From Rhodococcus sp. W8901 (GTDB taxonomy: Bacteria > Actinomycetota > Actinomycetes > Mycobacteriales > Mycobacteriaceae): DNA of 64,000 nt. The notes below the pieces were generated by a model, which saw nothing but the letters and a program-made list of their open reading frames with translations, ran no database searches and was not told the origin of the DNA. Made by a program: the position numbers and the translations under genes. The stretch lies in contig NZ_CP054690.1 of NCBI RefSeq assembly GCF_013348805.1, positions 4,154,001 to 4,218,000 of the forward strand. The letters run 5' to 3'. Shown piece by piece: positions 25,293 through 35,106 of the stretch. Numbering within the stretch: the stretch's first letter is position 1; each line of letters starts with the position of its first letter.

Positions 25293-26060
25293 TCAGTTCG
25301 TGTGACCGACCTCCGGAATCGACACGAACTCCTCCTGGTACGCGCCCCACGCCGCATGCACACGGTCGGCCGTCCACGAATTCGGTCGAAGTTCCTGCGG
25401 TAAAACAGGATCCGTGAGAAGGTGTCGAACAACCGCGGTGGCGACCGTGAATCGGTCGACCGTGCTCTCGGCCAGGTTCATCAGCTCGAGCAGCCGCCGG
25501 GACTCCCGCTCCCAGGCCGGGAGGTTCCACAACGATCCGAGGAGTTCACCGGCGTCGCGCACCGGACTTCCCGTCAGCACCTCCACCGGTTCGGCGGCCA
25601 GGTCGAGCACCCGCGTCAGGTTGGCCGGACGCAGCCAGACGCCCTCGCGCAGTTCGGCCAACCGGAGCCGGGACAGCCGCTCGCGCAGCGCGGCGCGATC
25701 GCCGGGATCGCGTCCCGTGCCGGTGACGACGACGATCTCCCACTCCCCGTTCCACGGGCGGGTCCCCTGCTCCACCTCGTGCAGCACCCGCTGACGACGT
25801 TCGAGCAGCGGTGCACTCAGATGGAACCCGTCGGGTGTTCGCGTGAGATCGCCACCGGACACCATCCGGCTCAACGCGACCCGCGCCGCAGATTCCTTGA
25901 TACCGAACACTCCCGCGGCCCGGACGACCTGCGCCGGCGTCGGCCGCGCCGGGTGATTGCTCACGAGGAGACTGAGAATCACACCACGCGCCGTCAGTCG
26001 CGGTAGATGCGCCGCCAGGTCCAGCCGCGAGCGGTCGGTCGGGTCGTCAGCACCCTCCAC
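25293..26060 (-). CDS. PaaX family transcriptional regulator
   Basis: 255-aa PaaX-like repressor. The N-terminal winged helix is at about 22-70 ('LTARGVILSLLVSNH', 'GIKESAARVALSRMVSGGDL'), and the C-terminal domain holds the family block 'REGVWLRPANLTRV' and the late 'ELRPNSWTADRVHAAWGAY'. PaaX classically represses phenylacetate genes and is released by phenylacetyl-CoA; distant members control other CoA-linked routes. GTG 26060 is preceded by AAGGAG. It is the first gene of the minus-strand run with the acyl-CoA dehydrogenase and the CoA ligase, which it probably controls through the inverted repeat at 25234-25274. Confidence 0.87.
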   Translation of the reverse strand: MEGADDPTDRSRLDLAAHLPRLTARGVILSLLVSNHPARPTPAQVVRAAGVFGIKESAARVALSRMVSGGDLTRTPDGFHLSAPLLERRQRVLHEVEQGTRPWNGEWEIVVVTGTGRDPGDRAALRERLSRLRLAELREGVWLRPANLTRVLDLAAEPVEVLTGSPVRDAGELLGSLWNLPAWERESRRLLELMNLAESTVDRFTVATAVVRHLLTDPVLPQELRPNSWTADRVHAAWGAYQEEFVSIPEVGHTN

Positions 26061-26168
26061 GTCGGTTCACTCCTTGTCACGCAGGCAGGGCAAACGGGAG
26101 ATGTCCCTGCGGCATCGTCCAACCGTAAGGCTCCACGCGCGATACCGACCGTGGGGGCGATCAACCCC

Positions 26169-27506
26169 TCACCCCAGCAACACGCCCAGGCCCGCACCCG
26201 CCGCGACGGTCGTGGCCGCGAGGACCACGGTCGGGATGAAGAACGAGTGGTCGACGAGCTTGGTGCCGAGCTTGGTGGTGCCCGACAGGTCGAAGTTGGC
26301 GGCCGCGATCTGGGAGCCGTTGGTGGGCAGCAGGTAGACGCCGGCGAAGGCGCCGGCCCACATTCCGCTGAGGACGCCCGGCGCGATGCCCGCCGCGAGA
26401 CCGATCGGCACGATCGTTCGGGTCGCGGTCGACTGGCTCGTGGTGAGGACACACACGAGGAACACGCCGAGCGCGAAGATCCACGGTGCCGCGTTCACCC
26501 AGTCGCCGACGGTGTTGGTGATGGTGTCGCTGTGTGCGCTGATGAACGTGTCGGTCAGCCACGCGAGTCCGAACAGGGCGATCGCCGAGACCATGCCGGC
26601 ACGGAACACCGTCGAGGCGGGCACCGTGGACACGTCGGGCCGCGACACCAGCAGGATCACGGTGCCGACGAGGAACATGATCATCTCGATGATCGGCGTC
26701 ATGCCGAGCGGGGTGCCGTCGGCGGCATCCGGCCGGATGTCCTTGAACAGACCGAACACGACGATCGCGGCGACACCGGCGAGGAAGATCAGCGCAGCGT
26801 TGCGGCCCTTCGTGGTCGATTCGAGTTTGAGGGCGCCCGGACCACCGGCCCCCGCGACCTCGAGTTCCCCGGACTCGATCCGGGCCTGCACCTCGGGGTC
26901 GTCGCGCAGTTCCTTACCGAGCTTGTTGACGACGAACGCCGAGAGCACGATGCCGATGATCGCGGCCGGCAGCGTGATCTTGATGATGTCGATGAGTTCG
27001 AAGTCGTACGGCGAGACGTCGGTGAGCGTCACCATCGCGGCCATCGCGGCCGAGACCGGGCTGCAGGCGAGCGCGACGCCGGTCGACACGACCGACAACG
27101 ACAGCGGACGCGACGGCCGGACCCCGTTCCGGTACGACAGGTCGTAGATCACCGGGAGCAGCGGGTACAGGATGTTCGACGTCCCGGCGCCCACCGAGAA
27201 CAGGAACGCGACCAGCGGCGCGATCAGCGTGATCTGTTTCGGCCGCTTCGAGATGAGCCGGGCGGCAATGGTCACCATCCAGTCGATGCCGCCGGCCACC
27301 TGCATCATCGACGACGCCAGCACCACCGACAGGACGATCAGCAGCGCGTCCACCGGCGGCGTTCCGACGTCCTCGCCGAACACGAACACCAGCACGGCCA
27401 CGCCCGCGCCGCCCCACAGGCCGAGCGCGACGCCGCTCGAGCGGGTGCCCATCACGATCGCGCCCAGCACGACCACGAGTTCGAGCACCATCTTCAACGT
27501 CTCCAT
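26169..27506 (-). CDS. Anaerobic C4-dicarboxylate transporter, Dcu family
   Basis: 445-aa inner-membrane carrier of the DcuA/DcuB family for uptake or exchange of succinate, fumarate, malate or aspartate. About ten to twelve hydrophobic segments are visible, with the family loops 'LIAPLVAFLFSVGAGTSNILY' (in two pieces), 'RPLSLSVVSTGVALACSPVS' and the C-terminal 'LLPTNGSQIAAANFD'. A charged stretch (about 190-225) forms the cytoplasmic loop. ATG at 27506 after a GGCGGGGCGG purine stretch. Single gene, divergent from lhr. Confidence 0.9.
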   Translation of the reverse strand: METLKMVLELVVVLGAIVMGTRSSGVALGLWGGAGVAVLVFVFGEDVGTPPVDALLIVLSVVLASSMMQVAGGIDWMVTIAARLISKRPKQITLIAPLVAFLFSVGAGTSNILYPLLPVIYDLSYRNGVRPSRPLSLSVVSTGVALACSPVSAAMAAMVTLTDVSPYDFELIDIIKITLPAAIIGIVLSAFVVNKLGKELRDDPEVQARIESGELEVAGAGGPGALKLESTTKGRNAALIFLAGVAAIVVFGLFKDIRPDAADGTPLGMTPIIEMIMFLVGTVILLVSRPDVSTVPASTVFRAGMVSAIALFGLAWLTDTFISAHSDTITNTVGDWVNAAPWIFALGVFLVCVLTTSQSTATRTIVPIGLAAGIAPGVLSGMWAGAFAGVYLLPTNGSQIAAANFDLSGTTKLGTKLVDHSFFIPTVVLAATTVAAGAGLGVLLG

Positions 27507-27620
27507 GCCGCCCCGCCCGTTCTTTGTGAAGACCGATCGTTTGTTCAGGAAGCTACTACGCGGTGGGGCCGGGACGCTGGCTGAAAGTGCGTGTCGGTGC
27601 CTGCGGGCAAGATGGAGCGC

Positions 27621-30600
27621 ATGGACGCCGTCCTCGACCGCTTCTCCGCGCCCACCCGGGAGTGGTTCGACGGTGCCTTCGATGCGCCGACGGCCGCACA
27701 GCTCGGGGCGTGGGACTCCATCGCGAGCGGGTCGCACACGCTCGTCGTGGCACCCACCGGCTCCGGCAAGACCCTGTCGGCGTTCCTGTGGGCGCTCGAC
27801 CAGCTGTCCACGTCGACCGAGTCCGACCGGGCCACCCGTGTCCTGTACATCTCGCCGCTCAAGGCGCTGGGCGTCGACGTCGAGCGGAACCTGCGCGCCC
27901 CGCTGGTCGGGATCACCCAGACCGCGAAGCGGCTCGGGTCGGAGCCCCCGGAGATCCGCGTGGGTGTGCGTTCCGGTGACACCCCCACCGGTGAGCGCCG
28001 CAAGCTGATCAAGACCCCGCCGGACATCCTCATCACCACCCCCGAGTCGCTGTTCCTGATGCTCACGTCGTCGGCGCGGGAGACGCTCGCGGCAGTCGAC
28101 ACGGTGATCGTCGACGAGGTACACGCAGTCGCCGGCACCAAACGCGGCGCCCACCTCGCGCTGTCGCTCGAGCGCCTCGACCAGCTCCTGACCAAGCCCG
28201 CCCAGCGGATCGGGCTGTCGGCGACCGTGCGTCCGCACGAGGAGGTGGGCCGGTTCCTGGCGGGCGCCGCGCCCATCCGGATCGTGGCGCCGCCCGCAGC
28301 GAAGACCTTCGATCTCACCGTGCGGGTCCCGGTCGAGGACATGACCGAACTCGGCGTCGCGGAACCGGATCCGGACTCGATGTCGCCGGCGCCGCAGGCC
28401 GGGTCCATCTGGCCGCACGTCGAGGAGCAGATCGTGGACCTGATCCTCGCGCATCGCTCATCGATCGTGTTCGCGAACTCCCGCCGCCTCGCCGAGAAGC
28501 TCACCGCACGGCTCAACGAGATCTACGCCGAACGCCTCGGCGGCGCCGTCGAGAAGCAGGGCCGGCCGCCGGCGCAGATCGGCGCGCCCACCGAGGTGAA
28601 CTACGGCGCCGATCCCCTACTGGCCCGCGCCCACCACGGTTCGGTGAGCAAGGACCAGCGGGCCATCATCGAGGACGATCTCAAGTCGGGACGGTTGCGC
28701 TGTGTCGTCGCGACCAGCAGCCTCGAACTCGGCATCGACATGGGCGCGGTCGACCTCGTCGTCCAGGTCGAGGCGCCGCCGTCCGTCGCGAGCGGACTGC
28801 AGCGCGTCGGCCGCGCCGGACACCAGGTGGGCGAGATCTCCCGCGGCGTGCTGTTCCCCAAGCACCGCACCGACCTGATCCACTGCGCCGTCACCGTCGA
28901 ACGGATGACCAGTGGCAAAATCGAGGCGCTCGAGATCCCGGCCAACCCGCTCGACATCCTCGCGCAGCAGACCGTCGCCGCCACCGCGCTCGAACCGATC
29001 GACGTGGAGCAGTGGTACGAAATGGTCCGTCGCAGTGGGTCGTTCGCGACGCTACCCCGCTCGGCGTACGAGTCGACGCTGGACCTGCTCGCGGGCCGCT
29101 ATCCGTCCGACGAGTTCGCCGAGCTTCGGCCCCGGCTCGTCTGGGATCGCGACGCCGGCACCCTCACCGGACGGCCCGGGTCGCAGCGCCTCGCCGTCAC
29201 CTCCGGCGGCGCCATCCCCGACCGCGGCCTGTTCGCGGTGTACATGGTCGGCGAGAAGGCCTCTCGGGTGGGCGAACTCGACGAGGAGATGGTGTACGAG
29301 TCCCGGGTGGGCGATGTGTTCGCACTCGGCGCCACCAGTTGGCGGATCGAGGAGATCACGTTCGACCGCGTGCTCGTCAGTCCCGCGTACGGACTGCCCG
29401 GACGGCTGCCGTTCTGGCACGGCGACGGTCTGGGCCGTCCCGCCGAACTCGGGGAGGCGCTCGGGGGGTTCCTGCGCGAGCTGTCCACCAGCACCCCGGA
29501 CGAGGTGGCCACCCGACTCGCCGCGAGCGGACTCGACGCCAACGCCACCACCAACCTCGCGGCCCTGATCGACGATCAGCAGCAGGCCACCGGACGCGTC
29601 CCCACCGACCGCACGCTCGTCGTCGAACGTTTCCGCGACGAACTCGGCGACTGGCGACTGGTGCTGCACTCGCCCTACGGGCTGCGCGTGCACGCGCCGT
29701 GGGCGCTCGCGGTGGGCGCCCGACTGCGGGAACGCTTCGGCGTCGACGCCGCCCCCACCGCGTCCGACGACGGCATCATCGTCCGCCTGCCCGACACCGA
29801 GGACAACCCGCCCGGCGCCGAACTGTTCGCGTTCGAGCGCGACGAGATCGAGGACATCGTCACCGACGAGGTGGGCGGCTCGGCACTGTTCGCGTCGCGG
29901 TTCCGCGAATGTGCCGCGCGCGCACTGCTGTTGCCGCGCCGCACCCCCGGCAAGCGGGCGCCGCTGTGGCAGCAGCGGCAGCGCTCGGCGCAACTGCTCG
30001 ACGTCGCCCGCAAGTATCCGACGTTCCCGATCCTGCTCGAGACCGTGCGCGAATGCCTGCAGGACGTCTACGACCTGCCCGCGCTGCGCGACCTGTTCGG
30101 CCGCATCGCCCGTCGGCAGATCCGCATCGTCGAGGTGGAGACCGCGTCGCCGTCGCCGTTCGCGAGCTCGCTGCTGTTCGACTACATCGGCGCGTTCATG
30201 TACGAGGGCGACAGCCCGCTCGCCGAACGCCGCGCTGCCGCGCTGTCCCTGGACTCGACACTGCTCGCCGAACTGCTCGGCCGGGTGGAACTGCGCGAAC
30301 TCCTCGACGCCGACGTCATCGCCAAGGCCGAACACGAACTGCAGCGCCTGGTCCCGGAACGGCACGCCCGCGACGTCGAGGGCATCGCCGACCTGCTGCG
30401 CCTGCTGGGGCCACTGACCACCGAGGAGGCCGCCGCCCGCGCCACCGCCGACCCGCTGCCGTGGCTCGAGGAACTGGTGGAACACCGGCGCGCGCTGCAC
30501 GTCTCGTTCGCGGGCCGCCAGTGGTGGACCGCGATCGAGGACGCCGCACGGCTGCGCGACGGGCTCGGCGTACCGCTGCCGATCGGCACGCCCGCGGCAT

Positions 30601-32144
30601 TCATCGAGCCGGTCGACGACCCACTGGGCGATCTGCTGAGTCGCTTCGCGCGCACCCACAGCCCGTTCACGCTGGCCGAGGCCGCGGACCGGTTCGGCAT
30701 CGGATCGGCCGTCGCGCGGGACGTGCTGGTCCGGCTCGCGAACGAGAAGCGCGTGGTCGAGGGCGAGTTCCGTCCCGGCGCCACCGGCAGCGAGTGGTGC
30801 GACGCGGAGGTGCTGCGGCGCCTGCGCCGGCGTTCGCTGGCCGCGGCCCGCGAGGACGTCGAACCGGTGAGCACCGCGACCCTCGGCCGCTTCCTGCCGG
30901 GCTGGCAGCACGTCGGAGGTTCGCTGCGCGGCATCGACGGTGTCGCGACCGTCGTGGAACAGCTTGCAGGAGTTCCGGTTCCGGCGTCCGCCCTCGAAAC
31001 CCTGATCCTGGGCTCGCGCGTCCGCGACTACTCCCCCGCGATGCTCGACGAACTCACCTCCACCGGCGAGGTGCTGTGGGCGGGCGCCGGACAGATCTCC
31101 GGGAAGGACGGCTGGGTGAGCCTGCACCTGGCCGAATCGTCCCCGCTCACGCTCGCGGCGCCCGCCGACATCGAACTCACCGAGATGCACCGCTCCGTCC
31201 TCGACACCCTCGCCGGCGGCGGCGCGTACTTCTTCCGGCAACTCTCGGACACACTCGGCGCGACGGACGATCCCGCGCTCACCTCCGCGCTGTGGGACCT
31301 GGTGTGGGCGGGATACCTCGGCAACGACACACTGGCCCCGCTGCGGGCGCTGCTGTCGGACACCTCGCGCTCCACACCCAGCCACCGCACGCCACGGCGC
31401 GCACCCCGCGCGCACGCCTACCGGCGGCTGGGCCGGCCCACCATGCCCACCAGACCCGGCCCGCCCACCGCGGGCGGACGCTGGTCGCTGCTTCCCGAAC
31501 CCGAGCCGGACCCCACGCTGCGCGCACACGCCACCGCCGACCTGCTGCTCGAACGCTACGGTGTCGTCACCCGCGGATCGGTGGTGAGCGAGAACGTTCC
31601 CGGCGGCTTCGCCTTGATGTACAAGGTCTTCAGCGGCTTCGAGGACGGTGGCCGCTGCCGCCGCGGCTACTTCGTCGACACCCTCGGCGGTGCCCAGTTC
31701 TCCACCTCCGACGTCGTCGACCGGCTGCGGAGCTACAGTGACACGATCGAAGGCCGGCACACCTCCACCCCCGCCGTCACGCTCGCGGCATGCGATCCCG
31801 CGAACCCGTACGGCGCGGCACTGCCGTGGCCTCCGTCGATGTCGGGCGAGGACGCACCGCGGCACCGGCCCGGCCGCAAGGCCGGCGGCTTGGTGGCGCT
31901 CGTCGAGGGCGAACTGGTGCTGTTCGTCGAGCGCGGCGGACGCACCGTCCTCACCTTCACCGACGACATCGGCGCACTGCGCACCGCCGCGGAATCGCTC
32001 GCCGGCACCGTCAAACGCGGAGGCATCGACAAGGTCGTAGTCGAGAAGGTCGACGGCGCAACGATTCACGGACACGACTTCGCACAACTGCTCGCCGAGG
32101 TCGGATTCTCGGCCACCCCGCGCGGCTACAGATTGCGGGCGTGA
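27621..32144 (+). CDS. lhr: Lhr-type ATP-dependent DNA helicase
   Basis: Very large superfamily 2 helicase (1507 aa) of the actinobacterial Lhr type, which moves 3'-5' on single strands and unwinds RNA:DNA hybrids in DNA repair. Order: Walker A 'VAPTGSGKTLSAFL' (44-51 core), 'GVRSGDTPTGERRK', the DEVH box near residue 165, 'IGLSATVRP' motif III, 'VATSSLELGIDMG' motif V and 'QRVGRAGHQ' motif VI, then the Lhr core and a long C-terminal Lhr-CTD (after about 860). Of the possible starts (27591, 27612, 27621) the ATG at 27621 has GGAG just upstream and matches the usual beginning. nei2 follows five bases after the stop region. Confidence 0.95.
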   Translation: MDAVLDRFSAPTREWFDGAFDAPTAAQLGAWDSIASGSHTLVVAPTGSGKTLSAFLWALDQLSTSTESDRATRVLYISPLKALGVDVERNLRAPLVGITQTAKRLGSEPPEIRVGVRSGDTPTGERRKLIKTPPDILITTPESLFLMLTSSARETLAAVDTVIVDEVHAVAGTKRGAHLALSLERLDQLLTKPAQRIGLSATVRPHEEVGRFLAGAAPIRIVAPPAAKTFDLTVRVPVEDMTELGVAEPDPDSMSPAPQAGSIWPHVEEQIVDLILAHRSSIVFANSRRLAEKLTARLNEIYAERLGGAVEKQGRPPAQIGAPTEVNYGADPLLARAHHGSVSKDQRAIIEDDLKSGRLRCVVATSSLELGIDMGAVDLVVQVEAPPSVASGLQRVGRAGHQVGEISRGVLFPKHRTDLIHCAVTVERMTSGKIEALEIPANPLDILAQQTVAATALEPIDVEQWYEMVRRSGSFATLPRSAYESTLDLLAGRYPSDEFAELRPRLVWDRDAGTLTGRPGSQRLAVTSGGAIPDRGLFAVYMVGEKASRVGELDEEMVYESRVGDVFALGATSWRIEEITFDRVLVSPAYGLPGRLPFWHGDGLGRPAELGEALGGFLRELSTSTPDEVATRLAASGLDANATTNLAALIDDQQQATGRVPTDRTLVVERFRDELGDWRLVLHSPYGLRVHAPWALAVGARLRERFGVDAAPTASDDGIIVRLPDTEDNPPGAELFAFERDEIEDIVTDEVGGSALFASRFRECAARALLLPRRTPGKRAPLWQQRQRSAQLLDVARKYPTFPILLETVRECLQDVYDLPALRDLFGRIARRQIRIVEVETASPSPFASSLLFDYIGAFMYEGDSPLAERRAAALSLDSTLLAELLGRVELRELLDADVIAKAEHELQRLVPERHARDVEGIADLLRLLGPLTTEEAAARATADPLPWLEELVEHRRALHVSFAGRQWWTAIEDAARLRDGLGVPLPIGTPAAFIEPVDDPLGDLLSRFARTHSPFTLAEAADRFGIGSAVARDVLVRLANEKRVVEGEFRPGATGSEWCDAEVLRRLRRRSLAAAREDVEPVSTATLGRFLPGWQHVGGSLRGIDGVATVVEQLAGVPVPASALETLILGSRVRDYSPAMLDELTSTGEVLWAGAGQISGKDGWVSLHLAESSPLTLAAPADIELTEMHRSVLDTLAGGGAYFFRQLSDTLGATDDPALTSALWDLVWAGYLGNDTLAPLRALLSDTSRSTPSHRTPRRAPRAHAYRRLGRPTMPTRPGPPTAGGRWSLLPEPEPDPTLRAHATADLLLERYGVVTRGSVVSENVPGGFALMYKVFSGFEDGGRCRRGYFVDTLGGAQFSTSDVVDRLRSYSDTIEGRHTSTPAVTLAACDPANPYGAALPWPPSMSGEDAPRHRPGRKAGGLVALVEGELVLFVERGGRTVLTFTDDIGALRTAAESLAGTVKRGGIDKVVVEKVDGATIHGHDFAQLLAEVGFSATPRGYRLRA

Positions 32145-32148
32145 GGCG

Positions 32149-32934
32149 ATGCCCGAGGGAGACACCGTCTGGCGGACGGCGCAGCGGCTCGACGCAGCCC
32201 TCACCCGCCACGTGCTCACCGAGTGCGACGTCCGGGTCCCGCGCTACGCGACCGTCGACCTGTCCGGCAACACGGTCGACTCGGTGATCGCCCGCGGCAA
32301 ACACCTGCTGACCCGGGTCGGCGACCACACGATCCACACCCACCTGAAGATGGAGGGCGCCTGGCACGTGTACCCCCGGGGCGCCCGGTGGAAGCGCCCC
32401 GGACATCAGGCCCGCATCGTTCTGGGCACCGATGACGCCGTCGCCGTGGGATTCTCACTCGGCATCACCGAAGTGATCGGCCGCGACGAGGAGGAGAGCG
32501 TCGTCGGCCACCTGGGCCCCGACCTGCTCGGCCCCGACTGGGACGCGGCGGTCGCGGCCGCGAATCTGGCTGCGGCCGAGGATCGTCCGATCGGCGAGGC
32601 CCTGCTGGACCAGCGCATCATGGCGGGCATCGGCAACGTGTACCGCAACGAGATCTGCTTCCTACGCGGCGTCGATCCGCGAACCCCCACCGACCGGGTG
32701 CCGGACCTGCCCAAGGTGGTCGACCTGGCGCACCGACTGCTCCAGGCCAACCGCGACCGCGCCGTCCGCGTCACCACCGGTGATCGACGGCCCGGCCGAC
32801 GGGACTGGGTGTACGGGCGCGGCGGCAAGCCGTGCCTGCGCTGCGGCACCCTGATCGTGGCCGACGAGTTGGCCGAGGGACCCGGCCGCGAGCGTTCGAT
32901 CTTCTACTGCCCCAACTGTCAGCCGCTGCGCTGA
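32149..32934 (+). CDS. nei2: Fpg/Nei family DNA glycosylase (Nei2 type)
   Basis: 261-aa DNA glycosylase/AP lyase for oxidised bases. It begins MPEGDTVWRTAQRL: after removal of Met, Pro is the nucleophile and Glu the second catalytic residue. The H2TH domain is near 130-200 ('ALLDQRIMAGIGNVYRNEI'), and the C-terminal zinc finger has 'CLRCGTLI' and 'FYCPNCQ' (four cysteines). Start is four bases behind the lhr stop, so both are probably one repair transcript. Its 3' end overlaps a convergent TetR gene by 16 bases. Confidence 0.92.
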   Translation: MPEGDTVWRTAQRLDAALTRHVLTECDVRVPRYATVDLSGNTVDSVIARGKHLLTRVGDHTIHTHLKMEGAWHVYPRGARWKRPGHQARIVLGTDDAVAVGFSLGITEVIGRDEEESVVGHLGPDLLGPDWDAAVAAANLAAAEDRPIGEALLDQRIMAGIGNVYRNEICFLRGVDPRTPTDRVPDLPKVVDLAHRLLQANRDRAVRVTTGDRRPGRRDWVYGRGGKPCLRCGTLIVADELAEGPGRERSIFYCPNCQPLR

Positions 32935-33521
32935 CCGGCACCGTCGAGCAGTGCGACACAGTGTCCGACGAACCGCTCGCGGGATGTCACGATCGTGCCG
33001 TCCAGGTACCCGATGAACAGACTCGTGAGCGCCCCGACGAGGCCGACCGCCGTCATCTGCCGTTCGTCGCGATCGGTGATCTGCGACAGCTGCTCGTGTA
33101 CGAGCAGCACGAAGGCCGGGGCGAGTTGGAGCCCCCGCCCACCGAGCGCGGGCTCGACGAGCGGCGCGAGCAGCAGCACCCGGCCACGCGCCGGGTCGTC
33201 GACCATCAGTTCCACGAAGGCCGACACGGCCGCGGCCGCGCGGTCGTGTGGTGCCGGTGCCGCTCCGACCGCCGCCACGAGTGCGGCGTGCGCCTGCCGG
33301 CCGACGTCGTCGTACACCGCTCGGACGAATCGGTCGCGGTCGGCGAAACTCTCGTAGAAGTACCGTTCGGTGAGTCCGGCGGCGCGGCAGACCGCGCGGA
33401 CGCCGACGGCCGCACCGCCCTGTGCGCCCAGCAGTTCGATGCCGGCGGCGAGCAGTGTGTCGCGCCGGGCGGCACGGCGTTCCTCGATTCCGGTGCCCGC
33501 CCACGTCCGCTGCGTACCCAC
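32919..33521 (-). CDS. TetR family transcriptional regulator
   Basis: 200-aa TetR regulator. HTH at about 18-62 with 'GVRAVCRAAGLTERYFYESF' as the recognition part; the C-terminal domain is Ala/Val-rich. GTG at 33521 preceded by GGAGG. It is divergent from an MpaB-type oxygenase gene with 83 bases between, containing an 18-base imperfect palindrome; control of that oxygenase and of itself is likely. In mycobacteria a TetR gene (Rv3295) also lies beside lhr. Confidence 0.87.
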   Translation of the reverse strand: MGTQRTWAGTGIEERRAARRDTLLAAGIELLGAQGGAAVGVRAVCRAAGLTERYFYESFADRDRFVRAVYDDVGRQAHAALVAAVGAAPAPHDRAAAAVSAFVELMVDDPARGRVLLLAPLVEPALGGRGLQLAPAFVLLVHEQLSQITDRDERQMTAVGLVGALTSLFIGYLDGTIVTSRERFVGHCVALLDGAGQRSG

Positions 33522-33563
33522 CGCACCTCCAGCCCTTGACCGCGTACCGCCCCGATCCTAATC

Positions 33564-33581
33564 TGACAACGGGTGTAGTCA
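33564..33581. promoter_or_regulatory. 18-base imperfect palindrome, candidate TetR operator
   Basis: TGACAAC-GGGT-GTAGTCA: seven-base arms with one mismatch and a four-base centre, midway between divergent starts at 33521 and 33605. On the minus strand TTGACT overlaps it and could be a -35 element for the TetR gene. Confidence 0.5.
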
Positions 33582-33604
33582 ATTGCTCCCGGAAGGCGGC
33601 TCGC

Positions 33605-34543
33605 ATGACCCGTTCGGACACGTCGGCGCCGATACCGCTCGGTCCCGACTCGCTCACGTGGCGCTACTTCGGCGACTGGCGCGGCATGCTCCAGGGTCTG
33701 TGGGCGGGGTCGATGCAGAACATGCACCCGGGTCTGGGCGCCGGAGTGGAGCAGCACTCCCGGTTCTTCGAGGAACGGTGGGAACGCCTGTTCCGGTCGC
33801 TGTACCCGATCGGCGGCGTGGTGTTCGACGGTGACCGCGCGCAGCAGACGGCCGAGGAGGTCCGCAACTACCACCGCGACATCAAGGGCGTGGACGCGAA
33901 GGGACGGCGCTATCACGCACTCGACCCCGAGACGTTCTACTGGGCGCACGCCACGTTCTTCATGGGCACGATCCTCACCGCCGACAACTTCATGGGCGGC
34001 ATCACCGAGGCCCAGAAGCGGCAACTGTTCACCGAGCACATCCAGTGGTACCGGCTCTACGGGATGAGCATGCGTCCGGTGCCGCAGACGTGGGAGGACT
34101 TCCAGCGGTACTGGGAGCACATGTGCCGCGACGTCCTCGAGGACAACAGGGCTGCCCGTGACGTGCTCGACCTGTCCGACATCGGCCGTCCCCCGTTCCT
34201 GATGTGGGTGCCGGAGCCGATCTGGCGGGTCGCCCGGATTCCGGTGTCGAAGGGGTTCGTGTGGCTCACGGTCGGGATGTACGACCAGCCTGTGCGGGAT
34301 CTGCTGGGCTACCGCTGGGGGCCGCTGGACGCGTGGCTGCACCGCCGCGTCGGCGAACTCGTGAATGTGGCATTCCGACTCGTTCCGGAGCGCAGGCGCA
34401 AGCATCCGCGGGCCCGTGGCGGCGTCGACCGGGTCAGCGGGCGGTCACCGGCCGACGCTCCACTGGTGCACACGCCGACGCGCAACCTTCCGCCGCTCGA
34501 GCATCGCAACGATCCGAGCCACTACGTTCCACCCCTCAACTGA
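33605..34543 (+). CDS. MpaB-type oxygenase (DUF2236)
   Basis: 312-aa protein of the MpaB/latex-clearing-protein-like (DUF2236) family; characterised relatives are heme b oxygenases. The family blocks are clear: 'DSLTWRYFGDWRGMLQGLWAG', read in two parts, 'NYHRDIKG' and 'WAHATFFMGTI' with the likely heme-binding histidines, and 'YRLYGMSMRPVPQTWEDFQRYW' in the second half. The C-terminal tail is basic and Pro-rich. ATG 33605 behind GGAAGG. Regulated most likely by the divergent TetR. Substrate unknown. Confidence 0.85.
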   Translation: MTRSDTSAPIPLGPDSLTWRYFGDWRGMLQGLWAGSMQNMHPGLGAGVEQHSRFFEERWERLFRSLYPIGGVVFDGDRAQQTAEEVRNYHRDIKGVDAKGRRYHALDPETFYWAHATFFMGTILTADNFMGGITEAQKRQLFTEHIQWYRLYGMSMRPVPQTWEDFQRYWEHMCRDVLEDNRAARDVLDLSDIGRPPFLMWVPEPIWRVARIPVSKGFVWLTVGMYDQPVRDLLGYRWGPLDAWLHRRVGELVNVAFRLVPERRRKHPRARGGVDRVSGRSPADAPLVHTPTRNLPPLEHRNDPSHYVPPLN

Positions 34544-34563
34544 GGTATGCGACGCTTTTACGC

Positions 34564-35106
34564 ATGGAACCGGACCTTCGCTCGCTGCTGCACCGCCCCC
34601 TGTTGAGTCGTTCGGTTCCTCTCGACCGGGAGAACGCGGCCAGTCGCATCAGCGCCTACGTGTACGGCAACATCCTGATCCTCGCCGCGCTGATTCCGGA
34701 GACCGTCTCCCGCAGCGACTCCCGCACCATCGCCGTCGTGGCCGGAACCGCGGTGTCGACATTCATCGCCCACGCCTTCGCGGAAGGCGTCGGCAGATCG
34801 GTGCGCTCCGGTCGTCAGCTGACGACCGCCGAACGCCTGGCCGAACTGCGCGATTCGGTCCCGGTCCTCAGCTCGGCGGTCCTTCCCATCGTCCTCCTCG
34901 CGACCGCCGTCTTCGGTTGGCTCGAGCCGTTCACCGCCCAGGTGATCGCCGAGGTCACGATCCTCATCCGCATTGCGTCGATGGTCTTCGTGATCGCCCG
35001 TCTCCGCGGCGAACGACCCTCGCGCGACACCCTGATCGCCGCGGGGCTGCTGGCCGTCGCAGCCACCGCGGTCGTCGTCGTCAAGATCGTGCTGACCCAC
35101 CACTAG
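34564..35106 (+). CDS. Hypothetical membrane protein
   Basis: 180 aa with five hydrophobic segments (about 33-48, 58-76, 100-118, 125-143 and 155-173). I do not recognise a family with confidence; it has charged short loops and an N-terminal soluble stretch 'EPDLRSLLHRPLLSRSVPLD'. The upstream in-frame extension to 34204 lies within the oxygenase gene and was rejected. It starts 20 bases behind the oxygenase stop and overlaps the convergent glpD gene by 26 bases. Confidence 0.7.
   Translation: MEPDLRSLLHRPLLSRSVPLDRENAASRISAYVYGNILILAALIPETVSRSDSRTIAVVAGTAVSTFIAHAFAEGVGRSVRSGRQLTTAERLAELRDSVPVLSSAVLPIVLLATAVFGWLEPFTAQVIAEVTILIRIASMVFVIARLRGERPSRDTLIAAGLLAVAATAVVVVKIVLTHH

Noticed and set aside
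29052-32219. 1055-codon open frame antisense to lhr and a 909-codon frame in another plus frame (29012-31741)
   Set aside because: Both follow from codon bias in lhr; repetitive Arg/Ala/Gly composition and no motif.
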